A DNA stretch of 64,000 nucleotides from NCBI GenBank assembly GCA_041497115.1, contig JBGQFW010000004.1, positions 1 to 64,000 of the forward strand, in the 5' to 3' direction. Positions 37,681 through 44,562 of the stretch are shown here, piece after piece. The notes beneath the pieces are model-generated. The model did no database searches, was not told the DNA's origin, and was given only the letters and a program-made list of their open reading frames with translations. Within the stretch, counting starts at the first letter, position 1. The number at the start of each line of letters is the position of its first letter. The position numbers and the translations under genes were made by a program. This DNA comes from AR5 sp041497115 (lineage in GTDB: Bacteria > Methylomirabilota > Methylomirabilia > Rokubacteriales > CSP1-6).

Positions 37681-38388
37681 CTACGCGGAGGCGGCGCTCC
37701 GGTCCAGGCTCGCCTGCACCTCCTCGATGTGGGCGGCCATGATCGCGCGCGCCTCGCCGGCCTTGCGGGCGGCGACCGCCTCGTAGATGCGCCGGTGGGC
37801 GGCGTCGACCTCGGCGCTGTCGGCGTCGGCGAACTGCACGCGCGGCGCCACCACATCGGCCTCCAGCACCATGAGGGCGTGGGTGACCACCGCGTGGACG
37901 GGATTGCGGGCGGCGTCGGCGAGCAGCCGGTGGAACTCGATGTCGAAGCGGCGTGGCTCGCCGCCGTCGGCGGCGGTGGCGGTGCGCTGCTCGAGCGCGG
38001 CCAGCAGCCCCTTGAGCTCGGCATCGGTCGCGCGCTGGGCGGCGAGGAACGCGACCTCGGGCTCGATGAGGCGGCGGGCCTCGATGAGCTGGGCGCGTGA
38101 CAGCCCCTTCAGGCGGAAGAGCGTCGCGAAGTCGCGGATGAGCGGCCGATCGTCGGCCTCGCGCACGAAGTAGCCGCCGGTCGAGCCCTGCCGCACCTCC
38201 ACGAGGCCGCGCAGCTCGAGCGTGCGCAGCGCCTCGCGCACGGCGACGCGGCTGGCCTTGAGGTCGCGGGCCAGCTGGCGCTCGGGCGGCAGCTTCTGCC
38301 CCTGGCGCAACCGGCCCTCGTAGATCGCGCGCTCGACGTGAGCGACGATCTGCTCGTACACGCGCGGTGTTCTGGTTCCAGCGGCCAT
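37681..38388 (-). CDS. GntR/FadR-family transcriptional regulator
   Basis: 235 aa. The N-terminal winged helix (about 8-75) has KLPPERQLARDLKASRVAVREALRTL, the GntR DNA-reading helix. The C-terminal FCD domain (about 95-225) has metal/ligand positions in EPEVAFLAA, DIEFHRLL, and AHRRIYEAV with AAHIEEV. FadR-subfamily members usually repress a neighbouring catabolic operon and release on binding an acid. It heads the minus-strand run starting with the enamidase-like gene, so it probably controls that run. Confidence 0.94.
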   Translation of the reverse strand: MAAGTRTPRVYEQIVAHVERAIYEGRLRQGQKLPPERQLARDLKASRVAVREALRTLELRGLVEVRQGSTGGYFVREADDRPLIRDFATLFRLKGLSRAQLIEARRLIEPEVAFLAAQRATDAELKGLLAALEQRTATAADGGEPRRFDIEFHRLLADAARNPVHAVVTHALMVLEADVVAPRVQFADADSAEVDAAHRRIYEAVAARKAGEARAIMAAHIEEVQASLDRSAASA

Positions 38389-38397
38389 GGTCGCGTC

Positions 38398-38426
38398 ACT
38401 GTCCGGCCAAACGCCGCCGAAGTCAA
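38398..38426 (-). promoter_or_regulatory. Promoter of the GntR-led run
   Basis: Minus strand: TTGACT, 17 nt, GACAGT, then 9 nt to the ATG at 38388. Probable start of the long minus-strand transcription unit; the regulator would presumably bind here. No clear palindromic operator was picked out. Confidence 0.5.
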
Positions 38427-38455
38427 GCGGGCGCCGGTGTGGGACAATCGCGTCG

Positions 38456-38749
38456 ATGCGCCACGTGAGTCTCGCGCTGCCCGTGCTCGCCGCCGCCCTG
38501 CTGTCGGGGTGCGCGAGCCTCGCCTGCACGCCCATCAGCGTCGTGGTCGAGCGCAAGGAGGAGCGCCCACGGCTGCGCACCGAGATACGCGGGTACCGCA
38601 CCGATCCGACCGGGCGCGTCGTGGAGGATCGTCGCGACGTGATCGAGCCGGAGTACTGGGTGCGCGGCGACGACGGGCGCTGGTACCGGGTGGACGAGCC
38701 CGTCTGGCGCGAGGCGGCGCCCGGCCGCGCGCTGTCCGTGTGTCCCTGA
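38456..38749 (+). CDS. Small lipoprotein, unknown function
   Basis: 97 aa. A lipoprotein signal with lipobox LLSGC (Cys19) is followed by a charged, mostly beta-type body (GYRTDPTGRVVEDRRD, GDDGRWYRVDEP). ATG 38456 is preceded at 7 nt by GACAAT, a possible -10. It diverges from the GntR regulator. Membrane-anchored after lipidation; no domain recognised. Confidence 0.68.
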   Translation: MRHVSLALPVLAAALLSGCASLACTPISVVVERKEERPRLRTEIRGYRTDPTGRVVEDRRDVIEPEYWVRGDDGRWYRVDEPVWREAAPGRALSVCP

Positions 38750-38849
38750 GCGCCCTGCCGTCACCTCGCTGACTCCGAGTGTCGGCCGCCTGTCACGCGC
38801 GGCGCCGTCGCCCGTCGCGACGGCGCGCAATCGCGCGCGTTTCCGTCGC

Positions 38850-38865
38850 TGGCTCGCTCGTTGCA
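38850..38865 (+). promoter_or_regulatory. Sigma-54-type promoter of the OmpA lipoprotein
   Basis: TGGCTCGCTCGTTGCA: TGGC at -24 and an intact TTGCA at -12, GG-N10-GC. It ends 58 nt before the ATG at 38924. The 38750-38923 gap holds nothing else recognised. Confidence 0.6.
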
Positions 38866-38923
38866 GCCCTGCCGCCGGCAACAACGGATCTCGTGCAGTG
38901 ACGGATTGACAGGAGGGACGATC

Positions 38924-39553
38924 ATGCGCGGAGTCGTGCGAATGGCGGTGCTTCCGGTCCTCGTGCTCCTGGCCGGCGGGTGTGCGACGAAGGACTGGGT
39001 CACGAACCTCGTCGGCAAGCGCGAGGCGGAGATCGATCGGCGCGTCGACACGCGGGTCGGCGCGGTGGAGGGACGGATCGGCGAGCAGGGGCACAAGGTG
39101 TCGTCGCTCGAGACGGCGGCGGGCGAGGCGCGCACGCGCGCGGACGGCGCCTACTCGCGCGCCGACGAGGTCAACAGTCGGCTCACCCGGCTGTGGAACG
39201 CGCGCCACACGCGCACGCTGGTGGAGACGATCCACGTGCAGTTCGGGTTCGACCGCTGGGACCTGACCGACGGCGCGCAGACCGCGCTGGTGACGATCGT
39301 GAAAGAGCTGCGCGAGAACCCGGCCCTCTCCGTGGATCTCGAGGGGTTCACCGACCCGACCGGCACCGCCGCCTACAACGTGGGGCTCAGCCAGCGCCGC
39401 GTCGAGGCGGTGGGCCGCTACCTGATCGAGCAGGGCGCCGAGATGCCGCGCGTCCACGCGATCGGCCTGGGACCGCTGGCCGGCGGCAAGTCGCTCGAAG
39501 ATCTCGCCAAGCAGCGGCGCGTGACCGTGCGTCTCATGCTCGCCTCCGAGTAG
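38924..39553 (+). CDS. OmpA-family peptidoglycan-associated lipoprotein
   Basis: 209 aa. Lipobox LAGGC near residue 18. A coiled-coil-like linker with heptad pattern (about 35-85: RVDTRVGAVEGRIGEQ, ADGAYSRADEVNSRL) precedes a C-terminal OmpA domain with VQFGFDRWDLTDGAQ, the strand LEGFTDPTG and helix NVGLSQRRVEAVGRYL. The classical OmpA-domain NHRVEF end is replaced by AKQRRVTVRLML. It should tether the outer membrane to peptidoglycan. AGGAGGG before the ATG. A sigma-54-type promoter upstream suggests envelope-stress control. Confidence 0.9.
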   Translation: MRGVVRMAVLPVLVLLAGGCATKDWVTNLVGKREAEIDRRVDTRVGAVEGRIGEQGHKVSSLETAAGEARTRADGAYSRADEVNSRLTRLWNARHTRTLVETIHVQFGFDRWDLTDGAQTALVTIVKELRENPALSVDLEGFTDPTGTAAYNVGLSQRRVEAVGRYLIEQGAEMPRVHAIGLGPLAGGKSLEDLAKQRRVTVRLMLASE

Positions 39554-39561
39554 TTTCCACC

Positions 39562-39701
39562 GCGGCGCGGGCAGGGGGTGAGGGTCCGGCGACCACGAGC
39601 GTGGCGCAGAGCCGCCCGTTGCGTGATCCATACAATGGGTTGCGCGCAGTCCCTGGCGGCGAGGAACGGGTCGGCGGACCCCCACCCCCTGCCCGCGCCG
39701 C
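39562..39701 (-). repeat. 140-bp element with long inverted ends, copy A
   Basis: Intergenic. The arms 39562-39588 and 39675-39701 are 27-nt inverted repeats with one mismatch; the middle is 86 nt. Read on the minus strand, the middle aligns end to end with the middle of the element at 63251-63395 with one gap, sharing CCGACCCGTTCC at one end, GTATGG and CAACGG in the centre and CTCGTGGTCGC at the other end. No ORF of its own; it could be a miniature mobile element or a structured RNA. Confidence 0.7.
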
Positions 39702-39799
39702 TGACAGTCCTTCCCCAGGCAAGCATCGGACGCGCGATCGGCGGCGTTGTTCGGTGATGGCTTGGAGCGACTGCTTCGGCTGCGCGCTGCGTCTAGTGG

Positions 39800-40132
39800 C
39801 TAGGCGAGGTGCGCGGCGACGGCGGTGAGGGCGATGGCCCAGGTGTGGGACAGGAGCGTGAGGTGGATGTGACGGCTGATCACCAGGCGCGCGTCGAGGC
39901 GCAGGGCGACGAGCGTGGGATCGGCCGAGCCGAGCACCGCGCGCCACTCGCCGAGCCAGGCCCGCACGTCGGCGAGGGAGCCGAAGACGGGCAGCCAGAG
40001 CGCGATCCCCGCGGACGGCCGCCGCGCCAGGTGCCGCGCGATGCGCGCGAAGACGAGCGTCGCGTGCACCACGTTGGCTAGCGCCAGCGCCAGCACCGCC
40101 AGAACCGTGAGCCGGATGATTGCGTCCACCAT
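39800..40132 (-). CDS. Small two-helix membrane protein, unknown
   Basis: 110 aa. An N-terminal helix (IIRLTVLAVLALALANVVHATLVF) and a C-terminal helix (LTLLSHTWAIALTAVAAHL) enclose an Arg/Trp-containing loop of about 60 residues. The ATG at 40132 gives a plausible N-terminus; the frame is open further back to 40162. No family recognised. It stands alone on the minus strand between two repeat or terminator-like regions. Probably an inner-membrane protein. Confidence 0.6.
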   Translation of the reverse strand: MVDAIIRLTVLAVLALALANVVHATLVFARIARHLARRPSAGIALWLPVFGSLADVRAWLGEWRAVLGSADPTLVALRLDARLVISRHIHLTLLSHTWAIALTAVAAHLA

Positions 40133-40213
40133 GGCCGGGGATAGAGGCAAACGCGGTACCACCCGGGCCCCGCTGTCTAACTACCTGACACTGCAGTCCT
40201 TCCGTTTCGGCGG

Positions 40214-40236
40214 CCGGCCCTCCGCGGCCGGTTTTT
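40214..40236 (+). terminator. Intrinsic terminator-like hairpin
   Basis: Stem CCGGCC/GGCCGG with loop CTCCGC, followed by TTTTT on the plus strand. No plus-strand gene ends nearby (the last ends at 39553), so either it ends a small RNA from the 40133-40213 stretch or it insulates the cupin operon from upstream transcription. Confidence 0.55.
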
Positions 40237-40301
40237 GACCAGATCCGGGAGGGACGCCTGGACCGAAATCGGCCAGCCCCGAGCGGCCGCGGCGATGGAG
40301 T

Positions 40302-40307
40302 TACACT
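40302..40307 (+). promoter_or_regulatory. -10 box of the ring-cleavage operon
   Basis: TACACT, 8 nt before the ATG at 40316, with no Shine-Dalgarno. No clear -35. Confidence 0.45.
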
Positions 40308-40315
40308 AGGGCGCC

Positions 40316-40681
40316 ATGGACGGCGAGACGGCCCTGCCCACCACGACCGGCGTCGCGCAGGTGTTCGACCTGCACGCGCTCAAGGCCTTCGCCGACGACA
40401 AGCGCGTGCGCAAGATGCTCTTCAAGACCGACCAGCTCTGGTCGGAGATCGCCTGCTACGAGCCGGGGCAGTCCACCGTGATGCACAGCCACCCGCGCGA
40501 GGAGGAGGCGATCTTCGTGCTGCAGGGCGCGGCCAACATGAACATCGGGGGCGAAGAGGTCGTCGTGCCGGCGGGCGCGGTGGTGAAGTTCCCCGCCAAC
40601 GTGCCGCACGACGTCCGCAACCTGGGCCCCGCGCGGTGCGTGATCATGTTCCTCAAGGTCAATCCCAAGGTGCTCCGCTAG
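40316..40681 (+). CDS. Cupin-domain protein
   Basis: 121 aa single cupin. Motif 1 ligands are in STVMHSHPREEEAIFVLQG and motif 2 in FPANVPHDVRN, so a metal site (His, His, Glu, His) is probable. It could be a small dioxygenase, isomerase or regulator. It is the first gene of the plus-strand operon with LigA/LigB-type genes 2 nt downstream, so a part in aromatic-acid breakdown is likely. Confidence 0.85.
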   Translation: MDGETALPTTTGVAQVFDLHALKAFADDKRVRKMLFKTDQLWSEIACYEPGQSTVMHSHPREEEAIFVLQGAANMNIGGEEVVVPAGAVVKFPANVPHDVRNLGPARCVIMFLKVNPKVLR

Positions 40682-40683
40682 CC

Positions 40684-41031
40684 GTGGGCAACGTCGAGCG
40701 CTGCGACAAGACGCTGCCGGCCAACGAGATGATGTACGCGGTGCGCAAGGACCCCGCCCTGCGCGCGCGCTGGCTGACCGATCTCGAGGGGCTCGCCCGC
40801 GAGTTCGGCCTGAGCCGCGCCGAGTACGAGGCGATCCGCGACAAGGACCCACGGCGGCTCATGGACCTGGGCGTGCACCAGTACTACGTGCCGCAGATCT
40901 TGAGGCTGTTCTTCGGCAACGCGCAGAACAGCAACAGCAGCGAGACGCTCGAGTGCTACAAGCGCGCCTTCCCGCAGGAGACCGGCCAGGCGCTGGCGCT
41001 GCAGGCGCGCCTGGAGGGCCGGCGTGGCTGA
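40684..41031 (+). CDS. Extradiol dioxygenase small subunit, LigA-like
   Basis: 115 aa all-helical protein matching the LigA superfamily (alpha subunit of protocatechuate 4,5-dioxygenase): RWLTDLEGLAREFGLSRAEYEAIRDKDPRRLMDLGVHQYYVPQILRLF contains the GVHxY/LxR-type active-site lid. GTG start 2 nt after the cupin stop. Its 3' end overlaps the LigB-like gene by 8 nt, as expected for a two-subunit enzyme. Confidence 0.88.
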   Translation: MGNVERCDKTLPANEMMYAVRKDPALRARWLTDLEGLAREFGLSRAEYEAIRDKDPRRLMDLGVHQYYVPQILRLFFGNAQNSNSSETLECYKRAFPQETGQALALQARLEGRRG

Positions 41032-41866
41032 GATCGTCGCCGCGATGGCCATGACCCACTCGCCCGGCCTCACCGGCTGGTTCACGCGCGCCTCCGAGGA
41101 CGACCAGCAGCAGGCGCTGACGGCCACCGCCGAGATGCGCCGCCGCCTGGAGGCGGCCCGTCCCGACGTGCTGCTGATGTTCAGCAACGACCACCTGCTG
41201 AACTGGCCGATCAACAACGTGCCCGAATACACGGTGGGGATCGCCGATGAGCACGTCGGCCCCGCCGACTGGTTCGACGAGTGGCTGGCGATGGAGCAGT
41301 ATCGCGTCCCCGGCCACGCCGACCTCGCGCGCTTCCTCGTCAACGAGGGCGCGCGCCGGCGGCTCGCGCTGGCGTGGCTGCGGCGGATGCAGTTCGACGA
41401 CGGCATCTCGGTGCCCACCCATTACCTGAACCCCGACGCGCGCTTCCGCCTGGTGCCGGTCACGATGAACTGCACGGTGCCGCCGATCCCCACGCCCGCG
41501 CGCGCCTACGAGGTGGGCCGCACGCTTCGCGAGGTGGTGCGGGCGTGGCCGGGGCCCGAGCGCGTCGCCGTCGTCGCCACCGGCGGCCTCTCGCACGAGC
41601 CGGGCGGCCCCCGCTATTTCTGGGTAGACGAGGAGTTCGACCGCTGGTTCCTCGACCTGCTCAAGCGCGGCGATCACGACGCGCTCCTGCGCGAGTGCAC
41701 CCTCGAGCGCATGGAGGCCGCCGGCTCGGGCGGCACCGCCGAGCTGCTCGCGTGGATCCTGGTGCTGGCGTTCACGCGCGGGCCGGCCGACGTGCTCGCC
41801 TACATGCCGGCCATCGCCTGGCGCTCCGGCACCGGCATGGTGGTCTGGAACGAGGTAGCCCCGTGA
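41024..41866 (+). CDS. Class III extradiol ring-cleavage dioxygenase, LigB-like
   Basis: 280 aa catalytic subunit. Non-haem Fe(II) ligands are visible at H12 (MTHSPG), H57 (FSNDH) and E240 (GGTAEL); the acid-base His is H191 (GGLSH). Positions closely follow LigB of Sphingobium (H12, H61, H195, E242). It opens a catecholic acid ring between or beside the hydroxyls with O2; the exact catechol (protocatechuate, gallate or another) cannot be fixed. GTG start; coupled to LigA-like upstream and the formamidase-like gene downstream (GTGA). Confidence 0.92.
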   Translation: MAEIVAAMAMTHSPGLTGWFTRASEDDQQQALTATAEMRRRLEAARPDVLLMFSNDHLLNWPINNVPEYTVGIADEHVGPADWFDEWLAMEQYRVPGHADLARFLVNEGARRRLALAWLRRMQFDDGISVPTHYLNPDARFRLVPVTMNCTVPPIPTPARAYEVGRTLREVVRAWPGPERVAVVATGGLSHEPGGPRYFWVDEEFDRWFLDLLKRGDHDALLRECTLERMEAAGSGGTAELLAWILVLAFTRGPADVLAYMPAIAWRSGTGMVVWNEVAP

Positions 41867-42801
41867 CCGAGCACCGGCTCGACGCCAGGGACGTCCACAA
41901 GGAGTGGAACAACGCCATCCCGCCGAAGGTCACGATCGACCCCGGCGACACGGTGGTGTTCGACACGCGCGACGCCGCCGACGGCTACTACTCGCCCGCC
42001 TCGACCCACGCCGACGTGATCGGGCGGGGGCCGTTTCGCGGCCATCCCCTCACCGGCCCCGTGTGCGTGCGCGGCGCGCACCCCGGCGACACGCTGGTGG
42101 TCGAGGTGCTCGACGTGAAGCCGGCGCTCGACTGGGGCTGGACGGCGATCCGCCCCGGCCGCGGCCTGCTGCCCGAGGCCGACTTCGCCAAGCCGTTCCT
42201 GAACATCTGGGACCTCGGGGACGGCGTCCACGCGCGCATGGGCCGCCTCGTCGCGGTGCCGATCGAGCCGTTCCCCGGCGTGATGGGCGTGGCGCTCGAC
42301 GAGCCGGGGGCGCACAGCACGATGCCGCCGCGGCGCAGCGGCGGCAACATGGACATCCGCCAGCTGACGCTCGGCGCCACGCTCTTCCTGCCGGTGCTGG
42401 TGGAGGGCGCGCTGTTCAGCGTGGGCGACGCGCACGCCGCGCAGGGCGACGGCGAGGTGTGCATCACCGCCGTCGAGATGAGCGCGCGCGTCACGCTGCG
42501 CTTCGGCCTGCTCCCCGGCCGCCGCCTGGCCGAGCCGCGGCTGCGCACGCCCAACCCGCCGAGCGGGACCGGCCGCCGGGGACCCTGGATCGCCACCACC
42601 GCCGCCGGCCCCGACCTGTTCGCCTCCGCCCAGCAGGCGATCCGCTACCTCATCGAGCAGATCGTCGAGGAGCACGGGCTGAGCCGCGAGCAGGCGTACG
42701 TCGTCTGCTCGGTGGCGGCCGATCTCAAGATCAGCGAGATCGTGGACGCGCCCAACTGGATCGTCTCGGCGTTCCTGCCCGAGTCGATCTTCACCGCATG
42801 A
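41863..42801 (+). CDS. Acetamidase/formamidase family protein
   Basis: 312 aa. Family landmarks are a WNNAIPPKVTIDPGDTVVFDTRDA start, HPLTGPVCVRGAHPGDTLVVEVLDV, GGNMDIRQLTLGATLFLPV and GDAHAAQGDGEVC. These enzymes release ammonia and an acid from simple amides. GTG start overlapping the LigB stop (GTGA); its own stop overlaps the next ATG (ATGA). In a ring-cleavage operon it may act on an amide formed from a nitrogen-bearing aromatic, but this is inference. Confidence 0.92.
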   Translation: MTEHRLDARDVHKEWNNAIPPKVTIDPGDTVVFDTRDAADGYYSPASTHADVIGRGPFRGHPLTGPVCVRGAHPGDTLVVEVLDVKPALDWGWTAIRPGRGLLPEADFAKPFLNIWDLGDGVHARMGRLVAVPIEPFPGVMGVALDEPGAHSTMPPRRSGGNMDIRQLTLGATLFLPVLVEGALFSVGDAHAAQGDGEVCITAVEMSARVTLRFGLLPGRRLAEPRLRTPNPPSGTGRRGPWIATTAAGPDLFASAQQAIRYLIEQIVEEHGLSREQAYVVCSVAADLKISEIVDAPNWIVSAFLPESIFTA

Positions 42802-43259
42802 GCAACCCCGATCCGATCGCGCCCCTGCGTGCCTGGCTCGGCGGGTGGCAGACGTGCGTGCGCGCGGTCGACTTCGAGGCGGGCCGGCGCATGTGCGCGC
42901 CGGAGATCGTGGCCTTCGGCACCGTGACACCGATGGCGGAGGGCATCGAGCGCGTGATGGACGCCCAGTGGCACAAGGTCTGGGCCAACATCCGCGAGTT
43001 CACCGTCCACGCCGACCGGGCGCGCGGCGCCGTCATCGGCGATCAGGGGTGGGTGGCGACCACCTGGGACTCGCTCGGCACGCGGCCCGACGGCTCGACG
43101 TTTCGCCGCCCCGGTCGTCTCACGATCGCCTTCGAGCGCCGCGACGGCCACTGGCTGGCCACCCACACCCACTTCTCACTTTTCCCTGGGGGCCCCGACA
43201 TGGCCCCCAAACCCCTCGACGCTCGGAGCGCCCGGCAAGGCCGTGACGCTCCTCGTTAA
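42798..43259 (+). CDS. SnoaL/NTF2-like protein with repeat-derived tail
   Basis: 153 aa. An NTF2-like cone fold of the DUF4440/SnoaL-like type (DPIAPLRAWLGGWQTCVRAVDFEAGRRM.., then strands ending in GHWLATHTHFSL). From about residue 129 the sequence is PGGPDMAPKPLDARSARQGR, encoded by a copy of the GC-rich repeat also found at 23226-23300, so the last 25 residues are probably not part of the ancestral fold. The role in the operon is unknown; the fold binds small hydrophobic ligands in relatives. Confidence 0.8.
   Translation: MSNPDPIAPLRAWLGGWQTCVRAVDFEAGRRMCAPEIVAFGTVTPMAEGIERVMDAQWHKVWANIREFTVHADRARGAVIGDQGWVATTWDSLGTRPDGSTFRRPGRLTIAFERRDGHWLATHTHFSLFPGGPDMAPKPLDARSARQGRDAPR
43184..43254 (+). 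repeat. GC-rich palindromic repeat, copy 2
   Basis: Contains GGGGGCCCCGACATGGCCCC, then CCCCTCGACGCTCGG and GGCCGTGACG in the same order as the minus-strand copy at 23226-23300. Lies across the 3' end of the NTF2-like gene and supplies its last codons and stop. Confidence 0.6.
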
Positions 43260-43284
43260 CCCGACACGCCTGAAGGAGACCCGC

Positions 43285-44124
43285 ATGCACATCGGCGTCT
43301 GCATCTTCTCCACCGAGTACGCGATCCGCATCGACGAGCTGGCCCGCGAGGCCGAGGCGCGCGGCTTCGAGTCGCTGTGGGTGCCCGAGCACACGCACAT
43401 CCCGACCAGCCGCCGCAGCCCGTTCGCCGGCGGCGCGCAGCTTCCCGAGGAGTACAAGCACACGCTCGACCCGTTCGTCGCGCTGATGGCCGCCGCGGCG
43501 GCGACGAAGACGCTCCGGATCGGCACCGGCATCTGCCTGATCATCGAGCGCGACACCATCACCACCGCCAAGTCGGTGGCAACGCTCGACCTGCTCTCCA
43601 ACGGCCGCTTCGAGTTCGGCATCGGCGGCGGCTGGAACGCCGAGGAGATGGAGCACCACGGCACGATCTTCAAGTCGCGCTTCCAGCGGCTGCGCGAGCA
43701 GGTGCTGGCCATGAAGGAGCTGTGGACCAAGGACGTCGCCGAGTACCGCGGCGACTTCGTCGCTTTCGAGCCGAGCTGGGCGTGGCCCAAGCCGGCGCAG
43801 AAGCCGCACCCGCCGGTGCTGCTCGGCGGCGAGAGCAGCTACACGCTGCAGCGCATCGTGGACTTCTGCGACGGCTGGTTCCCGCGCGCGCGCAACGCCG
43901 ACCGCATCATCTCCGGCCTCGCCGAGCTGAAGGAGCGCGCCGCCAAGGCCGGCCGCGACATGAAGACGATCTCGACCTCGGTCTTCGGCGCCGCCCCCGA
44001 TCCCGCCACCCTCGACACGTGGGCGGCCGCCGGCATCACCCGCGCGATCCTGCGCCTGCCCCCCGAGGGGCGCGACAAGGTCCTGCCCCTCCTCGATCAG
44101 TGGACGAAGCTCGTCCGGAAGTAG
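43285..44124 (+). CDS. LLM-class F420-dependent oxidoreductase (2)
   Basis: 279 aa luciferase-like barrel, slightly short for the family. It shows MHIGVCIFSTEYAIRIDELAREAEARGFESLWVPEHTHIP and LDLLSNGRFEFGIGGGWNAEEMEHHG. ATG 43285 has GAAGGAG upstream. Probably uses F420H2 or FMN. It overlaps the next gene by 25 nt, and with it forms an LLM-PPOX pair, both typical of F420-using organisms. Confidence 0.92.
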   Translation: MHIGVCIFSTEYAIRIDELAREAEARGFESLWVPEHTHIPTSRRSPFAGGAQLPEEYKHTLDPFVALMAAAAATKTLRIGTGICLIIERDTITTAKSVATLDLLSNGRFEFGIGGGWNAEEMEHHGTIFKSRFQRLREQVLAMKELWTKDVAEYRGDFVAFEPSWAWPKPAQKPHPPVLLGGESSYTLQRIVDFCDGWFPRARNADRIISGLAELKERAAKAGRDMKTISTSVFGAAPDPATLDTWAAAGITRAILRLPPEGRDKVLPLLDQWTKLVRK

Positions 44125-44552
44125 TCGCCGCCGCGCCGGCGTGGGCGCGCGCGCTCCTGCGCGACGCCCGCGTCGGGCGGCTGGCCACCGCCGACGCGGC
44201 CGGCCGCCCGCTGGTCGTCCCCGTCTGCTACGTCTTCGACGGCAGCCGTTGCTACTCGGCGGTGGACGCCAAGCCCAAGCGCACGCGCCACCTCCGCCGC
44301 CTCGACAACATCGCCGCCAATCCGCACGTCTCCCTCGTCGTGGACGAGTGGGACGAGGACTGGAGCCGCCTGCGCTGGGTCATCGTGGAGGGCCGCGCCG
44401 AGGTGCTGACGGCCGGGGCCGGGTTCACACGCGCGATCGATCTGCTGACCGCGAAGTACCCGCAGTACCGCGCGCTGCCGCTCGATCGCGAGGGCGGCGC
44501 GGTCGTCGCGATCACTCCCGACCGCGTGCTGCACTGGGCGGCCGGCGGCTGA
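44100..44552 (+). CDS. PPOX-class F420/FMN-dependent enzyme
   Basis: 150 aa split beta-barrel of the pyridoxamine-5'-phosphate-oxidase family: ARVGRLATADAAGRPLVVPVCYVFDGSRCYSAVD, then KRTRHLRRLDNIAANPHVSLVVDEWDEDWSRLRWVIVEGRAEV. This closely fits the F420-linked TIGR03668-type group. The start GTG 44100 lies inside the LLM gene; no later in-frame start keeps the first strand. Last gene of the operon, 10 nt from the end of the convergent bicupin gene. Confidence 0.88.
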   Translation: MDEARPEVVAAAPAWARALLRDARVGRLATADAAGRPLVVPVCYVFDGSRCYSAVDAKPKRTRHLRRLDNIAANPHVSLVVDEWDEDWSRLRWVIVEGRAEVLTAGAGFTRAIDLLTAKYPQYRALPLDREGGAVVAITPDRVLHWAAGG

Positions 44553-44562
44553 GCGCCGTCGC

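Noticed and set aside
40270..40285. TGGACCGAAATCGGCC as a seventh sigma-54 site before the cupin operon
   Set aside because: GG-N10-GC spacing is met but the -12 half is TCGGC, far from TTGCA, and a TACACT box sits closer to the start.
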